This document shows, piece by piece, positions 1-9,069 of a stretch of DNA of 64,000 bases. The stretch is taken from the NCBI RefSeq assembly GCF_011516825.1, contig NZ_WOTA01000015.1, positions 32,924 to 96,923 of the forward strand, written 5' to 3'. Each line of letters starts with the position of its first letter. Within the stretch, counting starts at the first letter, position 1. A program made the translations under genes and the position numbers. This stretch comes from Acetobacter oeni. Its GTDB lineage: Bacteria; Pseudomonadota; Alphaproteobacteria; Acetobacterales; Acetobacteraceae. A model generated the notes under the pieces. The model saw nothing but the letters and a program-made list of their open reading frames with translations, searched no databases and was not told where the DNA came from.

Positions 1-234
1 GGCGTGACGGCCGGACGAAAATTTCGTCAGCCCGGCATTCCGATGGTCGCCATGGCGACAGCCCATCCGGCAAAGTTTCCGGACGCGATGCGGGCGGCAA
101 CAGGTATCCTGCCAGCCCTGCCACCCTCGCTCGCAGATCTCTTCGACCGCGAAGAACGCTTCCGGGTCGTGCCGAACTCACTTGACGTTGTTGAGGATGC
201 CGTCCGCTCCGGCGTTCTTAATAACACCCGCTAA
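1..234 (+). CDS. thrC: Threonine synthase, C-terminal fragment
   Basis: This is the 3' end of a gene that begins before the window; 77 residues remain, ending in TAA. The segment ATAHPAKFPDAM followed by a Leu/Pro-rich tail is the typical C-terminus of PLP-dependent threonine synthase, which turns O-phosphohomoserine into threonine. The PLP lysine and most of the fold lie outside the window. The next gene starts 38 bases downstream on the same strand; a thrC followed by an M16 peptidase gene is an arrangement I associate with alphaproteobacteria. The family call rests on the C-terminal signature only. Confidence 0.85.
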   Translation, partial: GVTAGRKFRQPGIPMVAMATAHPAKFPDAMRAATGILPALPPSLADLFDREERFRVVPNSLDVVEDAVRSGVLNNTR

Positions 235-272
235 TCTCCATCGGCGCTTTTCCGCCCGACTTCAGGACCAAT

Positions 273-1538
273 ATGACCGATCCTATCCAGCAGACCCGTC
301 TTCCTTCCGGCCTGACCGTTGTGACCGAGCGTATGGACCGGGTCGAAACGGTATCATTCGGTGCCTATGTCGCAACCGGCACACGTAATGAGCTTCCGGA
401 AGAAAATGGTGTATCGCATTTTCTCGAGCATATGGCGTTCAAAGGTACAGCCACGCGCTCCGCTGCCAGAATTGCCGAAGAGATTGAAAATGTTGGTGGA
501 CATATCAACGCCTACACGGCGCGGGAGCAGACCGCCTACTACGTTAAACTGCTAAAAGACGACCTGCCGCTCGGCATCGACATTATCGGTGACATTCTGA
601 CGCATTCCGCGTTTGCGCCCGAAGAAGTCGAGCGTGAACGTGGCGTGATACTTCAGGAAATCGGACAGGCAAACGATACTCCCGACGATATTATCTTCGA
701 TCATTTCCAAGAAACAGCGTTCAGCGGTCAGCCAATGGGGCTTCCGACTCTTGGAACAGAAAGTCTGATCCGTGACATGAGTCGTGACACACTGATGTCA
801 TATATGAAGACCCATTACACGCCTCAGAACATGGTTGTCGCCGCAGCCGGCAATCTGCATCACAACGCTGTTGTCGACATGGTTGCTCGTCATTTCGAAG
901 ATCTGCCTTCCGTTCCGATGCCACACAGAACCCCAGGACGTTATACTGGCGGCGAGTTCCGTCGTGAAAAAGATCTCGATCAGGCTCATATCCTGCTCGG
1001 CTTTCCATCTGTCGGTTTCGGTGACCCGGATTATTACGCGGTTCTGCTGCTTTCCACGGTCCTTGGTGGTGGCATGTCTTCGCGGCTGTTTCAGGAAATC
1101 AGAGAAAAACGTGGGCTGGTTTATTCCGTCTATTCATTTGCCTCACCGTTTCTCGATACCGGCCTGTTCGGCATCTACGCTGGCACAGGCGAAAAAGAAG
1201 CAGAAGAACTGCTACCAGTGACGCTGGCCGAGCTACAGAAAATTCAGGAGCGTGTCGGTGACGAGGAACTTTCCCGGGCCCGGGCACAGCTTAAGTCCTC
1301 GCTGCTGATGTCGCTCGAAAGCACGGGCAGCCGTTGTGAACAGATCGCTCGTCAGCTTCAGATTTTTGGTCGTCTCATTCCGATCGAGGAAACGGTTCAG
1401 AAAATCAACGCCGTCACACCTCAGGATATCTGCCGCGCTGCAACGCGTGTCTTCCGCTCTCAGCCAACACTGGCCACGCTGGGGCCGATCGGTGGCGTCA
1501 TGTCACTTCATTCACTTCAGCAGCAGCTTGCCGCATGA
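273..1538 (+). CDS. M16 family zinc peptidase (processing-peptidase-like)
   Basis: This 421-residue protein is a single-unit M16 (pitrilysin/mitochondrial processing peptidase-like) metallopeptidase. The inverted zinc motif HFLEH lies at residues 49-53. A glutamate at about 129 in VILQEI, 76 residues later, fits the third zinc ligand, so the catalytic set looks intact. The second half carries the usual glycine-rich segment GGGMSSRLFQEIREKRGLVYS. There is no signal peptide, so a cytoplasmic location is likely. The stop codon overlaps the start of the following PmbA-type gene by four bases (ATGA), implying translational coupling of two peptidase genes. The natural substrate cannot be told from sequence. 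Confidence 0.92.
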   Translation: MTDPIQQTRLPSGLTVVTERMDRVETVSFGAYVATGTRNELPEENGVSHFLEHMAFKGTATRSAARIAEEIENVGGHINAYTAREQTAYYVKLLKDDLPLGIDIIGDILTHSAFAPEEVERERGVILQEIGQANDTPDDIIFDHFQETAFSGQPMGLPTLGTESLIRDMSRDTLMSYMKTHYTPQNMVVAAAGNLHHNAVVDMVARHFEDLPSVPMPHRTPGRYTGGEFRREKDLDQAHILLGFPSVGFGDPDYYAVLLLSTVLGGGMSSRLFQEIREKRGLVYSVYSFASPFLDTGLFGIYAGTGEKEAEELLPVTLAELQKIQERVGDEELSRARAQLKSSLLMSLESTGSRCEQIARQLQIFGRLIPIEETVQKINAVTPQDICRAATRVFRSQPTLATLGPIGGVMSLHSLQQQLAA

Positions 1539-2878
1539 GCACATCTCCTCTTGATCTCGCCAGCGACCTTGTTAATCGGGCGCGCAAAAAAGGTGCAGAC
1601 GCCGCGGACGCTGTCTATATCGGCAGCACCTCGCTGGGGGTTGGCGTCCGGAATGGCACAACCGAAGAACTGGAGCGTTCTGAGACCACAGATCTCGGAC
1701 TGCGGGTCTTTCGCGGCAAACGTTCGGCGATCGTTTCGACATCCACACTCGACCACAACGGATTCGATGCTCTTGTGGATCAGGCGCTCGCCATGGCTCA
1801 GGTTTTGCCAGAGGACAGTCATGTCGGTTTACCGGACGGTGTTCCTCTGATCGGGCACTCTGAAACAAATAGTCTTGATCTTGTCGATGCGGCGGAACCG
1901 GATGCCGCCACATTGCTGGAGCGCGCGCGCACGGCAGAAAACATGGCAAAGTCGGTCGAGGGTATTACGAATTCAGGCGGCGCACACGCTACATGGGGTC
2001 GCAGTACGGTTGCGCTGGCAAGTTCTTCGGACGTAGCCGGATGTTACTCCCGCACGAATCACTCTGTCTCAATGAGCGCTCTTGCCGGGCATGGCACCGG
2101 CATGCAGCGCGATTATGATTATCATTCGACCGTCTGGCTGTCCGATCTTGATGCCCCTGAAACAATCGGAGCAAGCGCGGCACGCAAAGCTGTCGCACGA
2201 CTTAACCCGGTTCGTCCCAGGACCGGGACTTTTCCGGTTATCTTCGATCCCAGGATTGCCAGCAGCTTTCTCGGATATTTATCCTCCGCCATCAGTGGCG
2301 CCTCGGTTGCCCGCGGTACATCCTTTCTGAAAGCCCGTATGGGAGAATCGGTGTTCCCGACGGGAGTGACGGTGACGGACGACCCTTCCCGTTTACGTGG
2401 GCTTCGATCCAGACCATTCGATGCAGAAGGTGTTGCAGGGCAGAAGCTTGATCTGATTCAGAACGGAATATTACAAAGCTGGCTTCTTGACAGCCGCAGC
2501 GCCCGACAACTCGGGATGCAGACAAACGGCCGTGCTACACGGGGACCATCCTCCCCCCCCACTCCGGCCATTACCAATCTCTTTTTCCAAGCCGGAACCG
2601 CTTCGCCAGCAGAACTGATGTCAGACATCAGCGAAGGTCTCTACATCACGGAAATGATGGGATCAGCAGTCAATATGTTGACGGGAGACTACAGTCGCGG
2701 CGCATCCGGATTTATGATCCGTAACGGACAGATTGCTGAACCGATTGCAGAATTCACAGTTGCCGGCAATCTTTCTGACATGTTCGGCCGGTTACAGTTA
2801 GCAAATGATCTGGTGTTCCGCTTCGGGGTCAATGCTCCGACAGTCCGGATTGATGCGCTGAGTATTGCAGGAAACTGA
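1535..2878 (+). CDS. pmbA: TldD/PmbA family metalloprotease, PmbA (TldE) type
   Basis: This 447-residue protein matches the PmbA/TldE half of the TldD-TldE protease pair, known in other bacteria for microcin B17 maturation and CcdA degradation. Recognisable points are the N-terminal segment with GTTEELERSETTDLGLRVF, the central FDPRIASSFLGYLSSAISG and the C-terminal GASGFMIRNGQIAEPI. TldE-type members lack the zinc motif of TldD, and I see no HExxxH here. The ATG overlaps the stop of the M16 gene by four bases. A tldD partner is not present in the window. The family assignment is firm; the substrate is unknown. Confidence 0.9.
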   Translation: MSTSPLDLASDLVNRARKKGADAADAVYIGSTSLGVGVRNGTTEELERSETTDLGLRVFRGKRSAIVSTSTLDHNGFDALVDQALAMAQVLPEDSHVGLPDGVPLIGHSETNSLDLVDAAEPDAATLLERARTAENMAKSVEGITNSGGAHATWGRSTVALASSSDVAGCYSRTNHSVSMSALAGHGTGMQRDYDYHSTVWLSDLDAPETIGASAARKAVARLNPVRPRTGTFPVIFDPRIASSFLGYLSSAISGASVARGTSFLKARMGESVFPTGVTVTDDPSRLRGLRSRPFDAEGVAGQKLDLIQNGILQSWLLDSRSARQLGMQTNGRATRGPSSPPTPAITNLFFQAGTASPAELMSDISEGLYITEMMGSAVNMLTGDYSRGASGFMIRNGQIAEPIAEFTVAGNLSDMFGRLQLANDLVFRFGVNAPTVRIDALSIAGN

Positions 2879-2979
2879 TGCTTATAATTACTCTTATCCG
2901 TTAATGGATATTGAATTCCTCTGACAGGCTGGCAACCGAACCAGCCGGCCACTTCTCCAGGAGATTTCCTCTGCCCGCC

Positions 2980-3882
2980 ATGAAACGTAAAGTCTCGTTT
3001 TCTGTTGCAGTTCTTACTCTACTGCTCGTTGTTTTTCCGCAACAGGCCGATGCCAGACCAGGAGAAGGAAGTTCAACAGGCAGCCGGGGCAGCAGGACCT
3101 GGTCCGCGCCCGCGCCAACAAGGACTACGCCGTATGGGGCGTCACCAATGGAACGCTCCATCACGCCGCGCCCGGCCCCTGACTACAATCGCAGCTATAA
3201 TGCACCTTATGCCAGTAGCGGGATGGGCCGGTCCCGTCATCCGTTTCTGACAGGGTTTGCTGGCGGCTTACTCGGTGCTGGTCTTTTTGGTCTGCTTTCA
3301 GGACATGGCCTCTTCGGCGGGATCCATGGTCTGTTTGGTTTCATTGGTCTTCTGATCCAGATTGCCCTTGCTATCCTGCTTATTCGCTGGCTGATCAGCA
3401 TATTCGTGCGTAACAGAAATAGTTCGTCCGCTCCGGCACGCGGCAGTTCAGGCTTTCCGGCAGGCAATGCTCCCGCTCTCCAGATCGGGTCACAGGACTA
3501 TCAGGCTTTTCAGCAACTGCTGCTAAATGTTCAGGCAGCTTGGAGCCAGCAAAATATTCCGGCATTGCAGGGCATGGCAACGCCGGAAATGGTCAGTTAT
3601 TTCAATCAGCAACTCAGTGCTCTCACAAGTCGGGGCGAGCGCAATATAGTGTCTGATGTCCGGTTTCTTCAGGGCGATCTGTCGGAAGCATGGACTGAAA
3701 ATGGCTATGATTATGCGACTGTCTCCATGCGTTACAGCCTGATAGATCTGACCACGGATATGACTGGGCGCGTCGTTACGGGCAGTTCCACCGAACCTGT
3801 AACCGTAACCGAACTCTGGACATTTATTCGTCCTTCGCGTGGCGGAAGCTGGCTGCTGTCTGCAATTCAGCAAAGTCGATAA
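2980..3882 (+). CDS. Tim44-like domain membrane protein
   Basis: From the ATG at 2980 the protein has 300 residues. It starts with a Sec-type signal peptide ending near QADARP, then a low-complexity Ser/Arg/Pro stretch. A glycine-rich hydrophobic stretch (GGLLGAGLFGLLSGHGLFGG) and a membrane segment (LIQIALAILLIRWLISIF) precede a C-terminal Tim44-like domain of about 140 residues. That domain is found in mitochondrial Tim44 and in bacterial inner-membrane proteins of unclear role. A TTG at 2911 would add 23 residues before the signal peptide and is unlikely; AGGAG at 2958-2962 is a rather distant ribosome site for the ATG. Function is unproven. Confidence 0.82.
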   Translation: MKRKVSFSVAVLTLLLVVFPQQADARPGEGSSTGSRGSRTWSAPAPTRTTPYGASPMERSITPRPAPDYNRSYNAPYASSGMGRSRHPFLTGFAGGLLGAGLFGLLSGHGLFGGIHGLFGFIGLLIQIALAILLIRWLISIFVRNRNSSSAPARGSSGFPAGNAPALQIGSQDYQAFQQLLLNVQAAWSQQNIPALQGMATPEMVSYFNQQLSALTSRGERNIVSDVRFLQGDLSEAWTENGYDYATVSMRYSLIDLTTDMTGRVVTGSSTEPVTVTELWTFIRPSRGGSWLLSAIQQSR

Positions 3883-3898
3883 CTGAAGATTATAAATG

Positions 3899-3929
3899 CC
3901 TGTCTGGTATTCTGTGAATATTGGACAGG
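3899..3929. terminator. Hairpin between convergent genes
   Basis: CCTGTC at 3899-3904 is complementary to GACAGG at 3924-3929, and an inner GTATTC/GAATAT pairing extends the stem. It sits in the 63-base gap between the Tim44-domain gene and the convergent small membrane protein gene. There is no strong T-run on either side, so it is only terminator-like. Confidence 0.45.
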
Positions 3930-3945
3930 AAATTTCGCTTATCCG

Positions 3946-4407
3946 CTACGCAGATGGCTGAATTTCCGATGATGAAGTATCTTCAGCCCATTCTTCATGA
4001 AGTTCTTTCAGACGAGTGGCTATCTCGGCCTTTTTACTTCGCGCCTTATATTGTCGAATGAGTTTTGCTGAGATCAGAGCCATCTCCAGGACCAGCCATC
4101 CGGCTCCGGCAGCGCACCACCCGATCATAACCGTTTCCGGCATAAGAAGAAGAGATATGGCTGCTTCAAGCGACCCGTCCTCATTCCACAGAATATGTAA
4201 TGGATGCATCAGGGCTGCGAATTCATAGGGCAGCATCATCCGGACCAGATCCTGATCCCGGGATCTGTCAGTCAGATATACAACGATCAGGGGTAGCATC
4301 AGCACGCCAGCCAGCAGAGAATATCCAGGCAACCATGCCAGCGCAGCCCCGCAGGCCAGACCATGGCTCCATTTCATGGGCAACCCGCGCCTGACGACTG
4401 ATGTCAT
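3946..4407 (-). CDS. Small membrane protein coupled to the kinase-like gene
   Basis: I do not recognise this 153-residue protein. It has two or more hydrophobic segments, one around HGLACGAALAWLPGYSLLAG continuing to LIVVYL, the other around VMIGWCAAGAGWLVLEMALI. A charged C-terminal tail (KARSKKAEIATRLKELHEEW) is likely helical and cytoplasmic. The ATG at 4407 overlaps the stop of the upstream kinase-like gene by four bases; an alternative start at 4425 would lengthen the overlap and is less likely. The coupling suggests it works with the kinase-like protein, which itself ends in a membrane segment. No function is claimed. Confidence 0.65.
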   Translation of the reverse strand: MTSVVRRGLPMKWSHGLACGAALAWLPGYSLLAGVLMLPLIVVYLTDRSRDQDLVRMMLPYEFAALMHPLHILWNEDGSLEAAISLLLMPETVMIGWCAAGAGWLVLEMALISAKLIRQYKARSKKAEIATRLKELHEEWAEDTSSSEIQPSA

Positions 4408-6389
4408 AACACGACCTCCAGACATAGTGATACGATCGCCGCGACAGTTCCGACCGCACTTGCAACCCTGAACATTTCATTCCGAAGGCGAGGCGAAATT
4501 TTCGCTGTCTGCCGAACAAGGTTACTTTGCTGCATTTCCAGCGCTTTTGCTTCACGTTTTGCTGCGAGCCACGCGTCACGATCACCAGCCATCGCTCTGA
4601 CATCGTTGAGCAGATCAAACATCTGAACGAGATCGCCGCTGTCCGCCGCTACCGCCAGCGCCTCGCTCAGACGCACTCTCGTTGTCCGACTGCGCCACTG
4701 CTTCAGCGCCGGGCCCAGATGCGGGAGAAGTTTTCTGGCAATCCCGGGCAAAGGCCCGGTAGCATAAAGCCGCTGCAATTTAGCAAGAAGGCGCAGATCA
4801 GATGCCCATGCAGAAGAGTTCTTACCTGCGATATCGTCAAAATACTCTATAAGTCCGTTTCGATGAGCACAGGCAAACAGGAACGTCGTCATATATGGAT
4901 CGAGTAATCCGGGAATCCCCGTCTGATCGACATTTTTTCCCGCGTTGAGCCATTGAAGAAGAGCCCAGGCCACGGAGAAACGCTGATCTATGCATCGTGA
5001 TGACAGGCAGGGCTGAAAGGGATTGAGAACATAAGCCAGCCGCACGACATCGGACGGGGCATCAATCGTGGCCTCCCGCGCTGCAAGCTGCACCTGCTGA
5101 CATGATGTTGTCTGTCCGGTGATTCCGGTTAACTGCCCAAAACGGGAGAGCCTCCCACCCTGCACGACCGCAACTATCGCGGCTCCCAGATCAACCGGAA
5201 ATGTGCTGGCGCCTGAAGCAACGGCAGCCGAAAGCGTCCCGATGGCATCAGGCCAGAACCAGAGACCATCCCAGAACATCGGTAATGACGGATCCAGGAT
5301 CGCGATAATTTCCATCATGGTCGCAGGTGATAGAGAGGCATCTCCGGAAGCAGTGCTATCTTTCGCCATCACACCCAGCCGGCCAGCCGCCTGAGTCAGG
5401 CCCAGTTCATGCGATAGCCATCGCTCAAGGACCCCGCGGCGAAAAAGGTCTGTGAATTCAGCCTGATATCGCGCTGCATACCAGGCCAGTTGCCGTGTCG
5501 TACGAACCCGGACAGGCCCAACCTGCACCGGCATCGCGGCAACAGCCTGGCGCCGGGCGACAAACCCCTTACGATCAGCCGCATTCAGCAAATCACGTGG
5601 TGCCGGACGGGCCGAAGGGTCATCCGAAAGCATAGCGGCCAGAAGCGACATTACGTCCGGAGAGAGCGTGAGATGTCCGGCAAGCACGGCAAAACTGCCT
5701 TTTGTAATCCGCTCTTCTGTCAATGCTCCTGTCTGATCGCCGCTATACGGCATGCTGCCACCGAGGAGCCACGCGGCAAGAGCTCCCAGCGAAAAAACAT
5801 CATCTGCAATCGTACCGTTGCCCCGAGCAGCCGGGGCACAGATAACCGACGAAATCGACTCGAATCTGTCAGGTTGAAATATTGCCGGAGGCGTCGCCAG
5901 GCCAGGCCCCAGACGGACAGGAAAACGACTGCCGGGATCAAAGACATTGTCAGGACGAATGGCCCGGTGCGTAAAACCAGCTTCTTTATAATGATGGAGA
6001 ACCGTAGCAATCGGTTCGATGACTCTTTCGAGGACCGCACTCTCCGACCAGTTCTGCGCCTCTGCCAGTGTCGATCCCGGTGGCGCATCACAAATCAGCC
6101 AGACGGCACCGGTTGTTTCATCCAGTGCGTGGACGGTCAGAAGGTGCGGCGACCGAAGCCGGGCCATCTTCTGTGCATTCGCCCGTGCCGGATAAAGCGC
6201 TCCCGGTGCCAGAGCAATGGTGCCGGAATGCGATGAAAGTGTATCATGAGCGACGTAAGCCGGACACCGGGCCAGTTCGGGCAATGGCTGCGTCGTCTCT
6301 ACGACATAGCGTCCTTCGATCGTAATACGATCATCAGTGCCTTCCCCGAGATGCTCATCCATATCTTCAGCAAAATCCGACCCGGCCAT
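4404..6389 (-). CDS. Serine/threonine protein kinase-like protein, probable pseudokinase
   Basis: The 661-residue protein starts with a protein-kinase-like fold over roughly residues 20-290. The motif order is that of Hanks kinases, but key residues are changed: the catalytic loop reads HRAIRPDN near residues 141-148, where active kinases have HRD; the DFG position reads GPG near 161-163; and the VAIK lysine region reads IALAPG. ATP-dependent phosphotransfer is therefore doubtful. The middle is unassigned and helix-rich. A hydrophobic segment (VGTVAAIVSLCLEVVL) ends the protein, so it is probably tail-anchored. The ATG at 6389 has AAGGG five bases upstream; a GTG at 6395 has no room for a ribosome site. 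Confidence 0.72.
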   Translation of the reverse strand: MAGSDFAEDMDEHLGEGTDDRITIEGRYVVETTQPLPELARCPAYVAHDTLSSHSGTIALAPGALYPARANAQKMARLRSPHLLTVHALDETTGAVWLICDAPPGSTLAEAQNWSESAVLERVIEPIATVLHHYKEAGFTHRAIRPDNVFDPGSRFPVRLGPGLATPPAIFQPDRFESISSVICAPAARGNGTIADDVFSLGALAAWLLGGSMPYSGDQTGALTEERITKGSFAVLAGHLTLSPDVMSLLAAMLSDDPSARPAPRDLLNAADRKGFVARRQAVAAMPVQVGPVRVRTTRQLAWYAARYQAEFTDLFRRGVLERWLSHELGLTQAAGRLGVMAKDSTASGDASLSPATMMEIIAILDPSLPMFWDGLWFWPDAIGTLSAAVASGASTFPVDLGAAIVAVVQGGRLSRFGQLTGITGQTTSCQQVQLAAREATIDAPSDVVRLAYVLNPFQPCLSSRCIDQRFSVAWALLQWLNAGKNVDQTGIPGLLDPYMTTFLFACAHRNGLIEYFDDIAGKNSSAWASDLRLLAKLQRLYATGPLPGIARKLLPHLGPALKQWRSRTTRVRLSEALAVAADSGDLVQMFDLLNDVRAMAGDRDAWLAAKREAKALEMQQSNLVRQTAKISPRLRNEMFRVASAVGTVAAIVSLCLEVVL

Positions 6390-6492
6390 AGCCACCCTTC
6401 ACGCATTCATGAACGGGGGCACAATAATGGCCAGGCATTAAAGGATTGCTTACAGACTCTTCCTGAGAGCGGTCTGCGGTAACTGCCCGGCT

Positions 6493-7782
6493 TCAGGCGT
6501 CGAACGGATCACGCACCAGAATTGTATCATCACGCTCCGGACTCGTTGAAAGCAGTGTAACCGGCGTTTCAACCAGTTCTTCGATCCGTCGGATATACTT
6601 AACCGCCTGAGCCGGCAGATCCGCCCAGCTTCTCGCGCCCTGCGTCGAACTCTGCCATCCCTCAAGTTTTTCAAAAATCGGTTTGATGCGTGCCTGCGCT
6701 GCCGGACCCGCGGGAAAACGATGAATTATCTGGCCATCAAGTTCATACCCTACGCAAACCTGAATTTCATCCAGCCCGTCCAGAACATCCAGCTTGGTCA
6801 GCGCCAGACCGCCGATACCCCCTACCCGCGCGGCATGACGTACCAGGACCGCATCAAACCAGCCGCAGCGACGCGGACGCCCGGTTACCGTGCCAAATTC
6901 ATGCCCTCGCTCACCCAGTTTACGGCCCGTATCATCGTGCAGTTCGCTTGGGAAAGGCCCTTCGCCAACACGCGTCGTGTAAGCCTTGGCAATGCCAAGC
7001 ACAAAACCTGCAGCCGAAGGCGCCATCCCCGACCCGGTGCCTGCGTTGGAAGCGACAGTATTTGAGCTTGTCACAAACGGATAAGTTCCATGGTCGACGT
7101 CCAGCATGACAGCCTGCGCTCCTTCAAAAAGGATACGTTTTCCGGCCTTCCGCTGCTCTTCCAGCAAATCCGCCACAGGTGCCATATAGGGGAGCACCTT
7201 TGGGGAAATCTCTTCCAGAAAGCGAAGAAGATCTGCTTTTGCAAACGTTGGCGCTCCCAGGCCAGCGAGAAGCGTGTTGTGATGCAGAAGGAGTTCGTCG
7301 AGTTTCCAGTCGAGGGTCTCCGGCTCAGCCAGGTCACAGAGACGGATTGCGCGACGGGCAACCTTATCTTCATAAGCAGGCCCGATACCGCGCCCCGTTG
7401 TGCCGATTTTACGATCCCCGCGCGCGGCTTCACGGGCCCGGTCCAGCGCACCGTGCAGCGGCAGAATCAACGGAACATTTTCCGCAATTTTCAACGTGTC
7501 AGGTGTGACTGAAAGTCCTTTTTCAGTCACACGGCCGATTTCCGCCAGAAGCGCTTCCGGATCGACAACCACACCGTTCCCGATCACGCCCAGCTTGCCA
7601 CGGACAAGCCCTGAAGGGAGCAGGGAAAGTTTGTAGACCTGATTACCGACAACCAGAGTGTGACCCGCATTATGTCCGCCCTGGAACCGGACCACCACGT
7701 CTGCCCGGCTGGCAAGCCAGTCGACGATTTTACCTTTGCCCTCATCGCCCCACTGGGCACCGATAACAGTGACATTAGACAT
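6493..7782 (-). CDS. purA: Adenylosuccinate synthase
   Basis: A 429-residue enzyme of usual length that joins IMP and aspartate with GTP to give adenylosuccinate, the first step from IMP to AMP. The P-loop-like GDEGKGK lies at residues 12-18, the NAGHT histidine motif near 38-42, and the IMP-site segment [13 protein letters not shown] about residue 130. The C-terminal GTP-binding [10 protein letters not shown] is present. GGAGA lies eight to ten bases before the ATG. The upstream neighbour on the same strand is hisZ, 86 bases away, an arrangement I associate with related alphaproteobacteria. The partner enzyme purB lies elsewhere in the window at 43.2 kb. Confidence 0.97.
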   Translation of the reverse strand: MSNVTVIGAQWGDEGKGKIVDWLASRADVVVRFQGGHNAGHTLVVGNQVYKLSLLPSGLVRGKLGVIGNGVVVDPEALLAEIGRVTEKGLSVTPDTLKIAENVPLILPLHGALDRAREAARGDRKIGTTGRGIGPAYEDKVARRAIRLCDLAEPETLDWKLDELLLHHNTLLAGLGAPTFAKADLLRFLEEISPKVLPYMAPVADLLEEQRKAGKRILFEGAQAVMLDVDHGTYPFVTSSNTVASNAGTGSGMAPSAAGFVLGIAKAYTTRVGEGPFPSELHDDTGRKLGERGHEFGTVTGRPRRCGWFDAVLVRHAARVGGIGGLALTKLDVLDGLDEIQVCVGYELDGQIIHRFPAGPAAQARIKPIFEKLEGWQSSTQGARSWADLPAQAVKYIRRIEELVETPVTLLSTSPERDDTILVRDPFDA

Positions 7783-7868
7783 GACGCGGGTTCTCCGGCG
7801 ACGAGTTTAAAACAATGCCCGACCTCGGGACATGATGACGAATAATCAGATAATGATGGTAACCATTA

Positions 7869-9017
7869 TCAGTCGAGTGACTGAAGCTTACCGTCCCGCA
7901 CGATGGAGGGACAGGACAGACGGCGGGCCTCGACCTCTGGCAGTGACTGAAGTTCAAGCGCGGCGACTGTTACATATCCGTCTTCCCGCAACGCTTCAGC
8001 TATGCCCGGAGCTGTCCCGAACGGAACATAAACTCTTCTCGCATGAGTACCACGGGGCGCTGCACGAAACACGGCGTCAGGCCGGAAGGTAAATCCGCAT
8101 GCGGGCTCGTTATTATTACAGAGATAACGGCCACCACGCCCCAGTTCTTCACCACTTTCAAGAGAATATGCAGTTACGCAAACGCCCGTGTGATATTTCC
8201 ATCCGCGAAATTCAACAGGGTCAACCGTAAGTTGCAAATTCGGGAGCCTGCCACGAATCGCCTGAGCCGATGCCATCAGTCGCTCGCTGAACCGGAGCGT
8301 CTCTACGGGAAGATCAGCACATTTCAGCGCTTCAAGAGCTTCATCCGCAGAGCCGGCCGCGTTGAGAAGTGCGATCAGAATCTCTGCGATGGTCCCTCCA
8401 TGTTCCGCAACCGCTGCCGCATCTTTCCGATCAAGAGCATGCATCAGAGCTGTCCGGGTTTTATCGGACAGACCAGCGTGTTTAATCAGAGAGGGAGCCA
8501 GAGGCGGCATCGTCACATCGAAAGAAACGGCCGTGACGCCAAGACGGCCCAGTGCTTCGGCCGCAACACTGACAACTTCCGCATCCGCTTCAACACCGTC
8601 GGGACCTATAAGCTCGATACCGGCCTGACCGATCTGCCGTTCATTCTGCCCGGCACCACCATTGCCTGCGATAACGGACTGACCCGCATAGGACAGGCGC
8701 AGCGGTCGCGCTGCCGCATGGAGTCTTGTTGCAGCAATACGGGCAATTTGTGGCGTGATATCCGGACGCAGTGCCATCATTCTGCGCGTATCCGGATCCA
8801 TCAGACGAAACGCCTGATCGGCAAGCACGGCTCCGGCACCGCCCAGCAACGTATCTTCAAATTCAAGCAACGGGGGCGCTACACGCTCATAACCATGGCT
8901 GGCGAAGACTGCCAGCATGGCCTCTGTTCCATTGGCTTCGGCCTGAGCGTCAAGTGGCAGAAGATCCACAAAGCCGGAAGGCAGAAGCGCCGGAGAAGAA
9001 AGCTGATCGCCTGTCAT
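7869..9017 (-). CDS. hisZ: ATP phosphoribosyltransferase regulatory subunit HisZ
   Basis: This 382-residue protein resembles class II histidyl-tRNA synthetases (EDTLLGGAGAVLADQAFRLMD, MALRPDITPQIARIA) but lacks the C-terminal anticodon-binding domain, so it fits HisZ rather than HisS. HisZ forms a complex with short-form HisG and makes the first histidine biosynthesis step histidine-sensitive. The motif 2-like RYLCNNNEPACGFTF is visible near the end. It sits between pheT and purA on the same strand. No hisG lies in the window. Confidence 0.9.
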   Translation of the reverse strand: MTGDQLSSPALLPSGFVDLLPLDAQAEANGTEAMLAVFASHGYERVAPPLLEFEDTLLGGAGAVLADQAFRLMDPDTRRMMALRPDITPQIARIAATRLHAAARPLRLSYAGQSVIAGNGGAGQNERQIGQAGIELIGPDGVEADAEVVSVAAEALGRLGVTAVSFDVTMPPLAPSLIKHAGLSDKTRTALMHALDRKDAAAVAEHGGTIAEILIALLNAAGSADEALEALKCADLPVETLRFSERLMASAQAIRGRLPNLQLTVDPVEFRGWKYHTGVCVTAYSLESGEELGRGGRYLCNNNEPACGFTFRPDAVFRAAPRGTHARRVYVPFGTAPGIAEALREDGYVTVAALELQSLPEVEARRLSCPSIVRDGKLQSLD

Positions 9018-9069
9018 AACGCGCTCACATCATTCGGACCACCTGCCATGCCCGCTGTCTGACCGGATT

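Noticed and set aside
5490..6236. Long plus-strand frame opposite the kinase-like gene.
   Set aside because: It is Arg/Cys-rich shadow sequence of the minus-strand gene with no recognisable domain.
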